A DNA stretch of 64,000 nucleotides from Caenimonas sp. SL110 (GCF_001044395.1 NZ_JANU01000009.1:120159-184158); one strand, 5' to 3'; numbered from the stretch's first letter, positions 1 to 10,108 are shown. Numbers and translations are program-made. The notes: generated by a model not told the origin, from the sequence alone.

Positions 1-2
1 TT

Positions 3-275
3 CTGGATGAGCTGCAGGAGCGCCCCGAGGAAAAGGGCGGGCCATTGACGGTGAAACTGCCCCGCGCCCCCGGTGCCCGCGAACAACGCTGGGCCCACCT
101 GCTGTGCGGGCCGGTGGACATGACGGCCGCGCAAGCCGACTCATCCGCGTCCCCAGCCGATGCAGGCTTGCAATCGCGCGTGGCGGCGCTGGAAGAAGAA
201 GTCGCCACCCTGCGCTCGGCCCTGCAAAACGTGTACGACCAACTCGGCATGTCACAACCCGGACAGGACAAATAG
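3..275 (+). CDS. yceH: YceH/UPF0502 (DUF480) family protein, C-terminal part
   Basis: Only the last 90 residues are in the window; the reading frame is open to the left edge. The segment [19 protein letters not shown] matches the end of the second winged-helix region of the DUF480 family. It is followed by a short Ala/Ser linker and a C-terminal heptad-like segment ([21 protein letters not shown]) that should form a coiled coil, as is usual for this family. The role of these proteins is not known. The gene stops 70 bp before the acyl-CoA dehydrogenase gene and nothing links the two functionally. Confidence 0.75.
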   Translation: MDELQERPEEKGGPLTVKLPRAPGAREQRWAHLLCGPVDMTAAQADSSASPADAGLQSRVAALEEEVATLRSALQNVYDQLGMSQPGQDK

Positions 276-345
276 CACGACCGTGCAGATAATGGGCGCG
301 CATAGTCGACGCGCACAGTGAACGCGTGACGAACGGAGACAACTC

Positions 346-1524
346 ATGGATTTGGCATTCACCCCCGAAGAACAGAAATTCCGCGAAGACGTACGCGCCT
401 GGGTACGCAGCAATTTGCCGGAAGACATCTCCAAGAAGGTGCACAACGCCCTTCGCCTGTCGCGTGACGACATGCAGAAATGGGCGCGCATCCTGGGCAA
501 GAAAGGCTGGCTCGGATACGGCTGGCCGGCGCAGTTTGGCGGCCCCGGCTGGAACTCGATCCAGAAGCACCTGTTCGAGGAAGAAACGGCGCTGGCCGGC
601 GCGCCTCGCATCGTGCCCTTCGGCCCGGTGATGGTCGCTCCGGTCATCATGGCGTTCGGCAGCCCCGAGCAGCAACAGCGCTTTTTACCCGGCATCGCCA
701 GCGGCGAAGTCTGGTGGAGCCAGGGTTACAGCGAGCCGGGCTCCGGCTCTGACCTGGCGTCCCTCAAGACCCGCGCCGAGCGCAAGGGCGACAAGTACAT
801 CGTCAACGGCCAGAAGACCTGGACCACCCTCGCCCAATACGGCGACTGGATCTTCTGCCTGGTTCGCACCAGCACCGAAGGCAAGCCGCAAACCGGCATT
901 TCCTTCCTGCTGATCGACATGAAATCGCCCGGCGTCACGGTGCGCCCGATCATCATGCTCGACGGCGAGCACGAGGTGAATGAGGTGTTCTTCGACAACG
1001 TCGAAGTGCCCGCCGAAAACCTGATCGGCGAAGAGAACAAAGGCTGGACCTACGCCAAGCACCTGCTCTCGCATGAGCGCACCAACATCGCCGACGTCAA
1101 CCGCGCCAAGCGCGAACTCGAGCGGGTCAAGCGCATCGCCAAGGCCGAAGGCGTCTATGAAGACAGGCGCTTTCGCGACGAAATCGCCAGGCTCGAAGTG
1201 GATGTGGTCGCGCTCGAAATGATGGTGCTGCGCGTGCTGGCCGCCGAGAAGTCGGGCAAGAATTCGCTGGACATCGCAGGCCTGCTCAAGATCAAGGGCA
1301 GTGAAATCCAGCAGCGCTACACCGAACTCATGATGCTGGCCGCCGGCCCCTACGCCGTGCCCTTCATCCAGGAAGCGATGGAAGCAGGCTGGCAAGGCGA
1401 CTACGTCGGCGCTGCGCACGTGGCGCCGCTCGCATCGACCTACTTCAACATGCGCAAGACCACCATCTACGGCGGCTCGAACGAAGTGCAGCGAAACATC
1501 GTTGCGCAAGTCGTTCTCGGCTGA
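346..1524 (+). CDS. Acyl-CoA dehydrogenase, large subunit of a heteromeric pair (PimC-like)
   Basis: A 392-aa flavoprotein expected to make the alpha-beta double bond in an acyl-CoA, passing electrons to ETF. The N-terminal helical domain, the middle beta domain (QGYSEPGSGSDLASL near residue 126) and the C-terminal helical domain are all present. The position that carries the MCAD-type catalytic Glu is Gly here (YGGSNEVQR near 374). A Glu is present at the alternative isovaleryl/long-chain position (HER, E244), which is therefore the likely base. Length and pairing with the next gene resemble pimeloyl-CoA dehydrogenase PimC and the FadE26-type steroid side-chain dehydrogenases. ATG is preceded by GGAGA. 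The substrate cannot be read from the sequence. Confidence 0.85.
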   Translation: MDLAFTPEEQKFREDVRAWVRSNLPEDISKKVHNALRLSRDDMQKWARILGKKGWLGYGWPAQFGGPGWNSIQKHLFEEETALAGAPRIVPFGPVMVAPVIMAFGSPEQQQRFLPGIASGEVWWSQGYSEPGSGSDLASLKTRAERKGDKYIVNGQKTWTTLAQYGDWIFCLVRTSTEGKPQTGISFLLIDMKSPGVTVRPIIMLDGEHEVNEVFFDNVEVPAENLIGEENKGWTYAKHLLSHERTNIADVNRAKRELERVKRIAKAEGVYEDRRFRDEIARLEVDVVALEMMVLRVLAAEKSGKNSLDIAGLLKIKGSEIQQRYTELMMLAAGPYAVPFIQEAMEAGWQGDYVGAAHVAPLASTYFNMRKTTIYGGSNEVQRNIVAQVVLG

Positions 1525-1548
1525 ACCAACGCCACCTGGAGATCACAC

Positions 1549-2664
1549 ATGGACTTCGATTTTTCTGACGACCAGCAGCAACTGCGCGACGCAGTGCGCA
1601 AGTGGGTGGACAAGGCCTACAGCTTCGACCGCCGCAGGGCCATCGTGAAAAGCGGCGGCTTCGATCGCGGCATTTACGGCGAACTCGCTGAACTGGGTCT
1701 GGCAGGCCTCTACATCTCCGACGATCACGGCGGCATGGGCATGGGTCCGGTCGAAGGCATGGTCGTGATGGAAGAACTCGGGCGCGGCATCGTGCTGGAG
1801 CCGGTGGCCCAGACCCTGATTGCCGGCGGCATCCTGAGCGGCTATGCATCCGATGCGCTCAAGGCGCAGTGGCTGCCGAAGGTTGCCAGTGGCGAGTCGC
1901 TCGTCGTGCTCGCGCACCAGGAGCGCAAGGCGCGCTGGCGACTGGACCTGTGCGAGACGCAGGCCGCGCAAACCGCCGAGGGCTGGACGGTGACAGGTGC
2001 CAAGAGCATCGTCGCTGCGGGGGACCAGGCCGATGCGTATCTCGTGCCGGCCGATGCTGCGGGCAAGCTCGGTATGTTCCTCGTCGAGCGCACGGCCAGC
2101 GGCGTCACAACGCGGGGCTATCTCACGCAAGACGGCAGCCGCGCGGCGGAAGTGACGTTCAAGGCTGCGCCTGCGACCCTGATCACGCTCGACGGCCAGA
2201 ATGCGCTGGAGCACGCTGTCGATATCGGCATCGCGGCACTGTGCGCAGAAGGGGTCGGCGTCATGGACAAGACGCTGGACCTCACCGTCGAATACATGAA
2301 CACACGCAAGCAGTTCGGCGTCGCGCTCTCAACTTTCCAGGCACTGCGCCACCGCGTCGCCGACATGAAGATGCAGCTGGAGCTGGCTCGTTCGATGAGC
2401 TACTACGCATCCCTGAAGCTCAACGCACCGACCGAGGAACGGCGTGCAGCCATGGCGCGCGCCAAGTACCAGCTGGGCGTGTCGATGCGATTCATCGGCC
2501 AGGCCTCGGTGCAGTTGCACGGCGGCATCGGCGTGACCGATGAATACATCGGCAGCCATTACTTCAAGAAGCTCACGCAGATGGAGCTGACGTTTGGCGA
2601 CACCTTGCATCACCTGGGCGAAGTATCAGAGCGCATGCAGGAAACGGCGGGCGTGTTCGCATGA
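1549..2664 (+). CDS. Acyl-CoA dehydrogenase, small subunit of a heteromeric pair (PimD-like)
   Basis: 371 aa, starting 24 bp after the large-subunit gene and so very probably co-transcribed and co-assembled with it. It keeps the FAD/ETF-side motif RKQFG...FQALRHRVADM (about residues 258-275), but shows no Glu at either of the two known catalytic positions: HGGIGVTDEY replaces the MCAD site and LCAEGVGVMD the isovaleryl-type site. This fits a subunit that completes FAD binding while the partner supplies the base, as in PimCD and mycobacterial FadE alpha2beta2 enzymes. GGAGAT precedes the ATG. Confidence 0.85.
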   Translation: MDFDFSDDQQQLRDAVRKWVDKAYSFDRRRAIVKSGGFDRGIYGELAELGLAGLYISDDHGGMGMGPVEGMVVMEELGRGIVLEPVAQTLIAGGILSGYASDALKAQWLPKVASGESLVVLAHQERKARWRLDLCETQAAQTAEGWTVTGAKSIVAAGDQADAYLVPADAAGKLGMFLVERTASGVTTRGYLTQDGSRAAEVTFKAAPATLITLDGQNALEHAVDIGIAALCAEGVGVMDKTLDLTVEYMNTRKQFGVALSTFQALRHRVADMKMQLELARSMSYYASLKLNAPTEERRAAMARAKYQLGVSMRFIGQASVQLHGGIGVTDEYIGSHYFKKLTQMELTFGDTLHHLGEVSERMQETAGVFA

Positions 2665-2688
2665 CCCCCTGCGCAGTGACAGCGAGAC

Positions 2689-2804
2689 GGCTGTCATGGC
2701 GGACTTGATCCGCCATCCATCGCAAATCAGGCGCAGTCGCCGCTTTGCGGTGGATGCCGGATGAATTGCAGCCCCGAACTCGATGCGGGTCCGGCATGAC
2801 AGCC
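2689..2804. repeat. GGCTGTCAT-ended dispersed repeat, copy A (interrupted)
   Basis: Bounded by GGCTGTCAT (2689) and ATGACAGCC (ending 2804). The left half holds the near-palindrome TGGCGGACTTGATCCGCCA. The right-half palindrome is split by extra sequence, making this copy 116 bp instead of about 91. It lies between the convergent acyl-CoA dehydrogenase and HNH genes. Confidence 0.75.
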
Positions 2805-2811
2805 GGAAACT

Positions 2812-3372
2812 TCAGCTGAACAGCCGAGACGTCCGGGGCAGGTGCGCCATCAGGAACTCCATCTGGTCGGCAAGAATGCGCCGGTTGCGCAGGATGAAGT
2901 CTTCCCAGAGGCTTGGGACATAAGGCGCGTAAAGCAGCGGCATGCGTGCCTGCTCGGGCGTGCGGCTGCTCTTGCGATGGTTGCAGGCGCGGCACGCGGT
3001 GACCACATTCATCCAGTGATCCTTGCCGTTTTGCGCAAACGGAATGATGTGTTCGCGCGTCAGTTCTTCTTCGTCGTGAAGGGCGCCGCAATACGCGCAG
3101 ATGTTGCGATCGCGCGCAAAGAGTTTGGTGTTGGTCAGGCCTGGCTTGAGGTCGAAGGGATTGATGTTGGGCACGCCCTTGGTGCCGATGATGCTGCTGA
3201 TGCTGATCTGCGATTGCAGACCCGTCATGGCGTTGTGTCCGCCGCGAAAGAGCGCGACCTGCGCGCCCACTTCCCAGCGAACTTCGTCGGCGGCGTAATG
3301 CAGCACAGCTTGCTCCAGCGAAATCCACGACTGGGGCAGCCCTTGGGCAGACAGCTTCAAAACCTTCAACAC
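2812..3372 (-). CDS. HNH endonuclease
   Basis: A 186-aa protein with a treble-clef HNH core: CAYCG, then REHIIPFAQNG, then CRACNHRK. The two CxxC pairs bind structural zinc and EHI..N..CxxC is the metal-dependent nuclease signature. I start it at GTG 3372 because AAGGAG lies four bases upstream and the family begins with a similar VLKLSAQGLPQSWISLEQA. A longer frame reaches 3459 but has no support. It stands alone between a repeat and ribF, divergent from ribF, with no methylase or toxin partner. Cellular role unknown; similar chromosomal HNH proteins are common in Burkholderiales. Confidence 0.8.
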   Translation of the reverse strand: MLKVLKLSAQGLPQSWISLEQAVLHYAADEVRWEVGAQVALFRGGHNAMTGLQSQISISSIIGTKGVPNINPFDLKPGLTNTKLFARDRNICAYCGALHDEEELTREHIIPFAQNGKDHWMNVVTACRACNHRKSSRTPEQARMPLLYAPYVPSLWEDFILRNRRILADQMEFLMAHLPRTSRLFS

Positions 3373-3432
3373 ACGACTCCTTGATGAACGAGGAACACGC
3401 CTGAGGTCACAGCGAGGCACGCAGTGCGCGCC

Positions 3433-3459
3433 TTGCAGCACAATATACCCTGCTATCAA
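3433..3459 (+). promoter_or_regulatory. Candidate promoter of ribF-ileS-lspA
   Basis: TTGCAG at 3433-3438 and TATCAA at 3454-3459 are separated by 15 bp; the TG one base before the -10 box makes it an extended -10. It lies 17 bp before the ribF ATG. Visual match only. Confidence 0.3.
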
Positions 3460-3476
3460 AAAGATACCTAACGGCG

Positions 3477-4475
3477 ATGCAGATTTTCAGAGGCTTCAAG
3501 CACCCCGGCATCGCTCCTGCATCGGCGGTGACCATCGGCAATTTCGACGGCGTGCATCGCGGGCACCAGGCCATGCTCGCGCTGCTGAACAATGAAGCCC
3601 GTCATCGCAATGTCACCAGTTGTGTGCTCACGTTCGAGCCGCATCCGCGCGACTACTTCGCAGCCCTCGCGCGCAAGCCCGAACTCGCCCCCGCGCGCAT
3701 CGCGACGCTGCGCGACAAGCTGTGTGAACTCGCAGCTTGCGGCGTGGGCCAATGCGTGGTTCTGCCGTTCGATGCCCGCCTGTCATCGCAAACGCCCGAC
3801 GACTTCATCGACAACGTGCTGGTCGGCGGCCTGGGCGCCAGGTACGTGCTGGTTGGCGACGACTTCCGCTTCGGCGCCAAACGCGCCGGCGACTACGCGA
3901 TGCTCGATGCTGCGGGCACCCAGCGCGGATTCGATGTCGCGCGCATGAACAGCTACGAAGTCAGGGGCTCACGCGTTTCCAGCTCGGCCGTCCGCGAGGC
4001 GCTGGCGCGCGGAGACATGGGCGCAGTCGCCGCCCTGCTGGGCCGGCCCTTCAGCATCAGCGGCCATGTGGTGCACGGCCGCAAGCTGGGGCGTGAACTC
4101 GGCTTCAAAACCCTGAACCTGCGATTCGCCCACTGGAAGCCTGCGGCAAGCGGCATCTTTGCCGTCGAAGTCCACGGGCTGCATTCGACGCCGCTGCAAG
4201 GCGTCGCCAACCTGGGAATTCGCCCTTCGCTCGACCCCGCCGATGTCAATGGTGGGCGGGTCCTGCTGGAGACGCACTGCCTCCAATGGCCCGAGGCGCT
4301 GGGGCCCGATGGAGCCTACGGTAAGATCATCCGCGTGGAACTTCTGCACAAACTGCACGACGAGCTCAAGTACGACGGTCTCGATGCCCTGACTCAAGGC
4401 ATTCGCAAGGACTGTGACGAGGCCCGTGCGTTCTTTGCATCCACCCGCCGCCAGACGACGCGCGACCGAATTTGA
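3477..4475 (+). CDS. ribF: Bifunctional riboflavin kinase / FAD synthetase
   Basis: Converts riboflavin to FMN and FMN to FAD in the cytoplasm. The N-terminal nucleotidyltransferase domain shows [11 protein letters not shown] (about residues 22-32). The C-terminal flavokinase domain begins near residue 190 with [20 protein letters not shown] and continues through [10 protein letters not shown]. At 332 aa it is slightly longer than most RibF proteins because of a basic C-terminal tail. It heads the conserved ribF-ileS-lspA block of proteobacteria. Confidence 0.95.
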   Translation: MQIFRGFKHPGIAPASAVTIGNFDGVHRGHQAMLALLNNEARHRNVTSCVLTFEPHPRDYFAALARKPELAPARIATLRDKLCELAACGVGQCVVLPFDARLSSQTPDDFIDNVLVGGLGARYVLVGDDFRFGAKRAGDYAMLDAAGTQRGFDVARMNSYEVRGSRVSSSAVREALARGDMGAVAALLGRPFSISGHVVHGRKLGRELGFKTLNLRFAHWKPAASGIFAVEVHGLHSTPLQGVANLGIRPSLDPADVNGGRVLLETHCLQWPEALGPDGAYGKIIRVELLHKLHDELKYDGLDALTQGIRKDCDEARAFFASTRRQTTRDRI

Positions 4476-4476
4476 T

Positions 4477-4562
4477 CTGTCATTGCGGGCTGCTCCAGGC
4501 GCCGCAATTCACCTCCCTGCGCACCCAAATCCAGGATTTCCGGTCGAGCCCGGAATGACAAC
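4477..4562. repeat. GGCTGTCAT-ended dispersed repeat, copy E (diverged)
   Basis: CTGTCATTGCGG at 4477 and CGGAATGACA ending near 4560 match the two ends of the family. The interior is diverged. It fills the gap between ribF and ileS and ends about 17 bp before the chosen ileS start. Confidence 0.5.
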
Positions 4563-4578
4563 CTCAAGGCATTTCCCC

Positions 4579-7452
4579 ATGACAGACAAGACCGCCCCCA
4601 CCGACAAGTCAGACAAGACGGACTACCGCGCCACGCTCAACCTGCCCGACACACCCTTTCCCATGCGCGGCGACCTGCCCAGGCGCGAGCCAGGCTGGGT
4701 CAAGGAGTGGGAAGACAAGGGCCTCTACAAGAAGCTGCGCGCGGCCCGCTGCGGCCACGAGAAGTTCGTGCTGCACGACGGCCCGCCCTACGCCAACGGC
4801 CAGATCCACATGGGCCACGCGGTCAACAAGATCCTGAAAGACATGATCGTCAAGGCGCGCCAGCTCAAGGGGCTCGACGCTTCCTACATCCCCGGCTGGG
4901 ATTGCCACGGCCTGCCGATCGAGAACGCGATCGAAAAGCTGCATGGGCGCAACATCCCGCGCGACGAGATGCAGGCCAAAAGCCGCGCCTATGCCACCGA
5001 ACAGATCGCGTTGCAGATGGCCGACTTCAAGCGCCTGGGCGTGCTGGGCGATTGGGACCATCCCTACCGCACGATGGACTTCGTGAACGAGGCCGAGGAA
5101 ATCCGTGCGTTCAAGCGCGTGATGGAGCGCGGCTTTGTCTATCGCGGCCTCAAGCCGGTGTACTGGTGTTTCGACTGCGGCTCGTCGCTGGCCGAGTTCG
5201 AGATCGAATACGCCGACAAGAAGTCCCAGACGCTGGACGTCGGCTTCCTGGCTGATGCGCCCTGGGAAGTGGTGAAGGCATTCGGCCTGACCGACCAGGC
5301 CCCACCCAAGCCTATCCTTGCCGTCATCTGGACCACCACCGCCTGGACCATTCCGGCCAACCAGGCGCTCAACCTCAACCCCGAACTAGAGTATTCGCTG
5401 GTCGATACGCAGCGGGGCTTGCTGATCCTTGCTTCCACACTCGTGGGCAAGTGCATGGAGCGCTACAAGCTCGAAGGCCATGTGCTCGCGACCGTGCCGG
5501 GCAAGGCCCTGGGCGGCCTGAACTTCCGCCATCCGCTGTACGACGCCGACCCTGGCTACAAGCGCCTGTCGCCCGTGTACCTGGCCGACTACGCCACTGC
5601 CGACGACGGCACCGGCATCGTCCATTCGTCACCCGCGTACGGCGTGGATGACTTCAACTCGTGTGTCTCGCACGGCATGGCGTACGACGACATCCTGAAC
5701 CCGGTGCAGGGCAATGGCTCCTACGCGCCGGACTTCCCGCTCTTTGGCGGCCTGAACATCTGGAAGGCCGTGCCACGCATCATCGAAGTGCTGGGCCAGT
5801 CCGATCGCCTCTTCGCCACCGAAGGCATCACGCACAGCTACCCGCATTGCTGGCGTCACAAGACCCCGGTGATCTATCGCGCCGCCGCCCAGTGGTTCGT
5901 GCGGATGGATGAGGGCGAAGGCGTCTTCACCAAAGACAAGGCGCCCAAGACATTGCGCCAGATGGCGCTGGACGCGATCGAGGAAACCGGCTTCTATCCC
6001 GAAAACGGCAAGGCCCGCCTGCGCGACATGATCGCCGGCCGCCCCGACTGGTGCATCTCACGCCAGCGCAGCTGGGGTGTGCCCCTGCCCTTTTTCCTGC
6101 ACAAGGATTCGGGCGAATTGCACCCGCGCACCATGGAAATCCTCGACATCGCCGCCGACATGGTCGAAAAGGGCGGCATCGAATCCTGGAGCAAGGTGAC
6201 GGCCGAGGAAATCCTGGGCGCGCAAGACGCACCGAGCTACACCAAGAGCAGCGACATTCTCGAAGTCTGGTTCGACTCCGGCACCACCCACACCACGGTG
6301 CTCAAGCACTCGCACGAAGGCGCGGGCCATGAGAACGGCCCAGAAGCCGACCTGTACCTCGAAGGCCACGACCAGCACCGAGGCTGGTTCCATTCGTCGC
6401 TGCTGACCGCCTGCGCGATGTACGGCCGCGCGCCGTATCGCGGCCTGCTCACCCACGGCTTCACGGTGGACAGCCAGGGCCGCAAGATGAGCAAGTCGCT
6501 GGGCAACGGCATCGAGCCGCAAGAGGTCAACAAAAAGCTGGGCGCCGAAATCGTGCGTCTGTGGGTTGCCGCGTCCGATTACTCCGGCGACATCGCAGGC
6601 GACGACAAGATCCTCGCGCGTGTCGTCGATGCGTACCGCCGCATCCGCAACACGCTGCGATTCCTTTTGGCCAACGTGAGCGACTTCGATCCTGCAACGG
6701 ACGCAGTGCCGCTGTCCGAGATGCTGGAGATCGACCGGTACGCCCTGTCGCGGGCTGCGCAATTCCAGGCCGAGTTGCTCGCGCACTTCGAGGTGTACGA
6801 GTTCCATCCGGTGGTGGCCAAGCTGCAGGTGTATTGCTCCGAGGACCTCGGCGCGTTCTACCTCGACATCCTCAAGGACCGCCTCTACACGACTGCTCCC
6901 AAGTCGCTGGCGCGCCGCAGCGCGCAAACCGCCCTGTGGTCCATCACGCACGCCATGCTGCGATGGATGGCGCCGTTCCTGAGCTTCACCGCCGAAGAAG
7001 CCTGGAAGATCTTCGGCAACTCCGAGTCGATCTTCTTCGAGACGTATTCCAGCCTGGGCGCTCCCGACGATGCACTGCTGGCAAAGTGGGCGCGTATCCG
7101 CGTGGCGCGCGAACTCGTGAACAAGGAAATCGAGGCGCTGCGCGAAGGCGGCAAGGTCGGCTCGTCGCTGCAGGCCAACGTCGAACTCTCGGTGCCCATG
7201 TCCACGCATGGCGATCTCTGGGAATCGCTGGCCAGCCTGGGCGACGACCTGAAGTTCGTCCTGATCACCTCCTCTGCCGCACTCAGCGCAGGTGATGGGA
7301 TGGCCGTGAATGTCACGCCTTCCGAAGACACCAAGTGCGACCGCTGCTGGCACTGGCGCGCAGACGTCGGTGCGCACGACGCTCATCCCACGATTTGCGG
7401 TCGCTGCGTGAGCAACCTGTTTGGAGCCGGTGAAGACCGGAAGTTCGCGTAA
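4579..7452 (+). CDS. ileS: Isoleucyl-tRNA synthetase
   Basis: A 957-aa class I synthetase that charges tRNA-Ile and edits misactivated valine. The HIGH signature reads HMGH at 77-80 and the KMSKS loop is at 636-640. The C-terminal zinc finger is intact, with Cys pairs at 920/923 and 940/943 (CDRC...CGRC). I use ATG 4579 because [10 protein letters not shown]...[13 protein letters not shown] is the usual beginning. The frame is open back to 4414, but that stretch overlaps the end of ribF and a diverged repeat. The last base of its stop codon is shared with the lspA start. Confidence 0.95.
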   Translation: MTDKTAPTDKSDKTDYRATLNLPDTPFPMRGDLPRREPGWVKEWEDKGLYKKLRAARCGHEKFVLHDGPPYANGQIHMGHAVNKILKDMIVKARQLKGLDASYIPGWDCHGLPIENAIEKLHGRNIPRDEMQAKSRAYATEQIALQMADFKRLGVLGDWDHPYRTMDFVNEAEEIRAFKRVMERGFVYRGLKPVYWCFDCGSSLAEFEIEYADKKSQTLDVGFLADAPWEVVKAFGLTDQAPPKPILAVIWTTTAWTIPANQALNLNPELEYSLVDTQRGLLILASTLVGKCMERYKLEGHVLATVPGKALGGLNFRHPLYDADPGYKRLSPVYLADYATADDGTGIVHSSPAYGVDDFNSCVSHGMAYDDILNPVQGNGSYAPDFPLFGGLNIWKAVPRIIEVLGQSDRLFATEGITHSYPHCWRHKTPVIYRAAAQWFVRMDEGEGVFTKDKAPKTLRQMALDAIEETGFYPENGKARLRDMIAGRPDWCISRQRSWGVPLPFFLHKDSGELHPRTMEILDIAADMVEKGGIESWSKVTAEEILGAQDAPSYTKSSDILEVWFDSGTTHTTVLKHSHEGAGHENGPEADLYLEGHDQHRGWFHSSLLTACAMYGRAPYRGLLTHGFTVDSQGRKMSKSLGNGIEPQEVNKKLGAEIVRLWVAASDYSGDIAGDDKILARVVDAYRRIRNTLRFLLANVSDFDPATDAVPLSEMLEIDRYALSRAAQFQAELLAHFEVYEFHPVVAKLQVYCSEDLGAFYLDILKDRLYTTAPKSLARRSAQTALWSITHAMLRWMAPFLSFTAEEAWKIFGNSESIFFETYSSLGAPDDALLAKWARIRVARELVNKEIEALREGGKVGSSLQANVELSVPMSTHGDLWESLASLGDDLKFVLITSSAALSAGDGMAVNVTPSEDTKCDRCWHWRADVGAHDAHPTICGRCVSNLFGAGEDRKFA

Positions 7453-7943
7453 TGGCGTCGCGCAATGCACCCGGCAGCTGGCTGCCCTGGCTCGCGCTGT
7501 CGCTGGTCGTCTTCATTGCCGACCAGTTCACCAAGGTGCTGATCCTGGGGTACTACCAGCTGGGCGACTCCACCTACGTCACGAGCTTTTTCAACATCGT
7601 GCGGGCCCACAACACCGGCGCGGCCTTCTCGTTTCTGGCCTCGGCCTCGGGCTGGCAGCGCTGGTTCTTCACCGCCATCGGCGTGCTTGCCGCAATCTTC
7701 ATCATCTGGATGCTGCGAACGCACGCGGGGCAAAAGCTCTTTTCCTTTGCGCTCGCGCTCATCCTGGGCGGGGCCATCGGCAATGTGGTGGACCGCCTGC
7801 TGCACGGCTACGTGGTCGACTTCATCCAGGTCCACGCGGGTGGCTGGTACTTTCCGGCATTCAATATTGCCGACAGTGCGATCACGGTCGGGGCGATCTG
7901 CCTGATCCTGGACGAACTGCTGCGCGTGCGGCGCTCGAAGTAG
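7452..7943 (+). CDS. lspA: Lipoprotein signal peptidase (signal peptidase II)
   Basis: A 163-aa inner-membrane aspartyl protease that removes the signal peptide from diacylglyceryl-prolipoproteins. Four hydrophobic helices are visible. The two catalytic aspartates are D114 ([10 protein letters not shown]) and D141 ([11 protein letters not shown]), the same numbers as in E. coli LspA. TAATG couples its start to the end of ileS. Several predicted lipoproteins in this window (S8 protease, BMP protein, small lipoprotein) would be its clients. Confidence 0.95.
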   Translation: MASRNAPGSWLPWLALSLVVFIADQFTKVLILGYYQLGDSTYVTSFFNIVRAHNTGAAFSFLASASGWQRWFFTAIGVLAAIFIIWMLRTHAGQKLFSFALALILGGAIGNVVDRLLHGYVVDFIQVHAGGWYFPAFNIADSAITVGAICLILDELLRVRRSK

Positions 7944-7987
7944 CAGGCAGGCAAGGCAGGCCGGCAGGCCGGTCGGGACCTGCAGCG

Positions 7988-8017
7988 GCGGCGGTTGGGG
8001 CCATCCCCAATCGCCGC
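7988..8017 (+). other. Stem-loop in the lspA-Na/Pi transporter gap
   Basis: GCGGCGGTTGGGG (7988-8000) pairs with CCCCAATCGCCGC (8005-8017), a 13-bp stem with one G-U pair and loop CCAT. There is no T-run after it, so it is not a standard intrinsic terminator. A TATAGT box follows at 8034-8039, 14 bp before the next ATG, and may be a -10 element; I see no good -35. Confidence 0.45.
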
Positions 8018-8053
8018 GTCCCGCATCAGCGCGTATAGTTACCCGCACTACCA

Positions 8054-9706
8054 ATGAAGCATTTGTTGAATCTTCTGGCGGCCGTTGCGCTGCTGGTGTG
8101 GGGAACGCATCTCGTTCGCACGGAAATCCTGAGGGTGTTTGGCGCCAACCTGCGCAACGTCCTCTCGCACAGTGTTGCCAACCGCGCCACCGCCGCCATC
8201 TCGGGCCTGGGCGTCACGGCCCTGGTCCAGTCCAGCACCGCCACCGCACTCATCATTTCATCGTTCGTCGGCCAGGGCCTGGTCGGACTGCCGATGGCGC
8301 TGGCCGTCATGCTGGGGGCCGATGTCGGCACCAGCCTGATGGCCGTCGTCTTCTCGTTCGACCTGTCGTGGCTGTCGCCGCTGTTCATCTTCGTGGGCGT
8401 GATCCTGTTCCTGGCGCGGCAGACGACGACCGTCGGCCACATCGGCCGCATTCTCGTGGGTCTGGGGCTCATGCTGCTCGCGCTGCGCATGGTGTCCGAC
8501 TCGACCGAGATCATGACCACCTCACCGGCGATCAAGGCACTGCTCGGCTCCGCGACGTCCGAGCTGATGCTGGAAATCACGCTGGGCGCGTTCCTGGCTG
8601 TCATCTCGTACTCCAGCCTGGCGATCGTCCTGCTCACGGCAACGATGGCCGCCACGGGCATCATTCCGCTGGAGCCCGCGCTGGGCATCGTGCTGGGCGC
8701 CAACCTGGGCAGCGGACTGCTGGCGGTGCTCACCACCATGCGCTCATCCATCGAAGTGCGCCATGTCCCGGTGGGCAATTTCGTTTTTAAGGCAATGGGT
8801 GTCGTGGTGATCGCGCCCCTGGTGGGCCTGTGGCTGCGCTATGTGCGGCCCTATGTGCAGGACACGGCAACGCTGGTCGTGCTGTTTCACCTCAGCTTCA
8901 ACATCATGGTGGCCGCCGTGTTCCTGGGCCTGACCGACATCGTTGCCCGATGGGTGCAGCAATGGATGCCCAAGCCTGAAAAATCGGTGGTGGGCGGACG
9001 GCCGCATCATCTCGATCCTTCGGCCCTGGCCACGCCGTCATTGGCGATCTCGTGCGCCGCGCGCGAAGCGCTGCATCAGGCCGACGTGGTCGAAACCATG
9101 ATGGTCGGCATGCTCACCGTGATCAAGAACAACGACCTGCAGCTTGCCGAAGACCTGCGCAAGCTCGACGACGCGGTCGATGAACTCTATTCAGCGATCA
9201 AGTACTACCTGACCAAGATTTCGCGCGAAGCGCTGGCCGATGAAGAAGCCCGCCGCTGGACGGACATCATCAGCTTCACGATCAACATGGAGCAGATCGG
9301 CGACATCATCGAGCGAATCCTGATCGACGTGGAAGACAAGAAGATCCGCAAGTCGCGCAACTTCTCCGAAGCCGGCATGTCCGAAATCTGCGAGCTCCAC
9401 GCACGCCTGATCGACAACCTGCGCCTGGGCATGAGCGTGTTTCTCAACGGCTCGGTGCGCGATGCGCAAAAGCTGCTTGAAGAAAAGGCGCGATTCCGTG
9501 ACCTGGAGCGCGCTTACGCGTCCACGCACCTGACGCGCCTTTCCGGCAACACGCTCCAGAGCATCGAGACCAGCTCGCTGCACCTGGACCTGATCAGCGA
9601 CCTCAAGCGCATCAATTCGCACATCTGCTCGATCGCCTATCCGATTCTTGATTCGGCAGGCGCCCTCGCGCCCAATCGGCTGCGCCAGGCCACGCTGTCG
9701 GACTGA
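8054..9706 (+). CDS. Na/Pi cotransporter family protein with C-terminal PhoU-like domain
   Basis: 550 aa. The N-terminal 310 residues are membrane-spanning and contain the duplicated Na_Pi_cotrans signature: LVQSSTATALIISSFVG in the first repeat and IVLGANLGSGLLAV in the second. The last 200 residues are helical, hydrophilic and PhoU-like (repeated alpha-helices rich in E, D, R), as in YjbB/NptA proteins. The expected role is sodium-coupled phosphate movement across the inner membrane. It is apparently monocistronic with no phosphate-regulon genes beside it. Confidence 0.88.
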   Translation: MKHLLNLLAAVALLVWGTHLVRTEILRVFGANLRNVLSHSVANRATAAISGLGVTALVQSSTATALIISSFVGQGLVGLPMALAVMLGADVGTSLMAVVFSFDLSWLSPLFIFVGVILFLARQTTTVGHIGRILVGLGLMLLALRMVSDSTEIMTTSPAIKALLGSATSELMLEITLGAFLAVISYSSLAIVLLTATMAATGIIPLEPALGIVLGANLGSGLLAVLTTMRSSIEVRHVPVGNFVFKAMGVVVIAPLVGLWLRYVRPYVQDTATLVVLFHLSFNIMVAAVFLGLTDIVARWVQQWMPKPEKSVVGGRPHHLDPSALATPSLAISCAAREALHQADVVETMMVGMLTVIKNNDLQLAEDLRKLDDAVDELYSAIKYYLTKISREALADEEARRWTDIISFTINMEQIGDIIERILIDVEDKKIRKSRNFSEAGMSEICELHARLIDNLRLGMSVFLNGSVRDAQKLLEEKARFRDLERAYASTHLTRLSGNTLQSIETSSLHLDLISDLKRINSHICSIAYPILDSAGALAPNRLRQATLSD

Positions 9707-9715
9707 GCCCCCAGG

Positions 9716-10108
9716 TCAGGCGGCGTTCGAGGCCACCGCGGTGCGGTGCCTGACGCAGTAATCGACCAGCTTCTCGATTTCAGTGGACTTGTCGAAGACG
9801 GCATCCGCGCCCAGCTGCGCACAGCGCCAGCGCACATCTTCAGTCGCATGGTTCGACAGCACGATGATCTTCTGGCCGGGCTTGCGCTTGCGGCAGGCTT
9901 CCAGGATGTTCAAGCCGCTGCCTTCCTTCAGAAAAAGGTCAACGATGGCCAGGTCCCAATATTCGTCGTTCTGGGCGAGCCACTTCTTGCCCTCATGCTC
10001 GGTTTCGGCAGTGCCGACGGCATCGACCAGCGCGAGCTCATTCAAGGTCTCGATCAGGTTCTCGCGGATGGTCTGGCTGTCTTCAACGATGTAGGCGCGG
10101 AATTTCAT
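9716..10108 (-). CDS. Single-domain response regulator (receiver only)
   Basis: 130 aa, consisting of one receiver domain with no output domain. The acidic pair E9-D10, phosphoacceptor D57 (AIVDLF), S85 (VLSN) and K107 (FDKS) are all in place, so it should be phosphorylatable. I start at ATG 10108 because AGGAGA lies just upstream; an upstream in-frame start at 10150 has none. No histidine kinase is nearby, so the partner is encoded elsewhere. It may act as a CheY-like or phosphorelay protein. Confidence 0.88.
   Translation of the reverse strand: MKFRAYIVEDSQTIRENLIETLNELALVDAVGTAETEHEGKKWLAQNDEYWDLAIVDLFLKEGSGLNILEACRKRKPGQKIIVLSNHATEDVRWRCAQLGADAVFDKSTEIEKLVDYCVRHRTAVASNAA

Noticed and set aside
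3373..3476. Possible flavin (FMN) riboswitch before ribF
   Set aside because: The gap is too short and lacks the conserved multi-stem sequence; FMN riboswitches usually precede ribB or ribH in this group.
4414..4578. N-terminal extension of ileS by 55 codons
   Set aside because: It overlaps the end of ribF and a dispersed repeat; the family start is at 4579.
6058..7470. Long open frame (470 codons) on the minus strand opposite ileS
   Set aside because: ileS is intact with all motifs; high-GC codon use leaves the opposite strand open. No recognisable protein.
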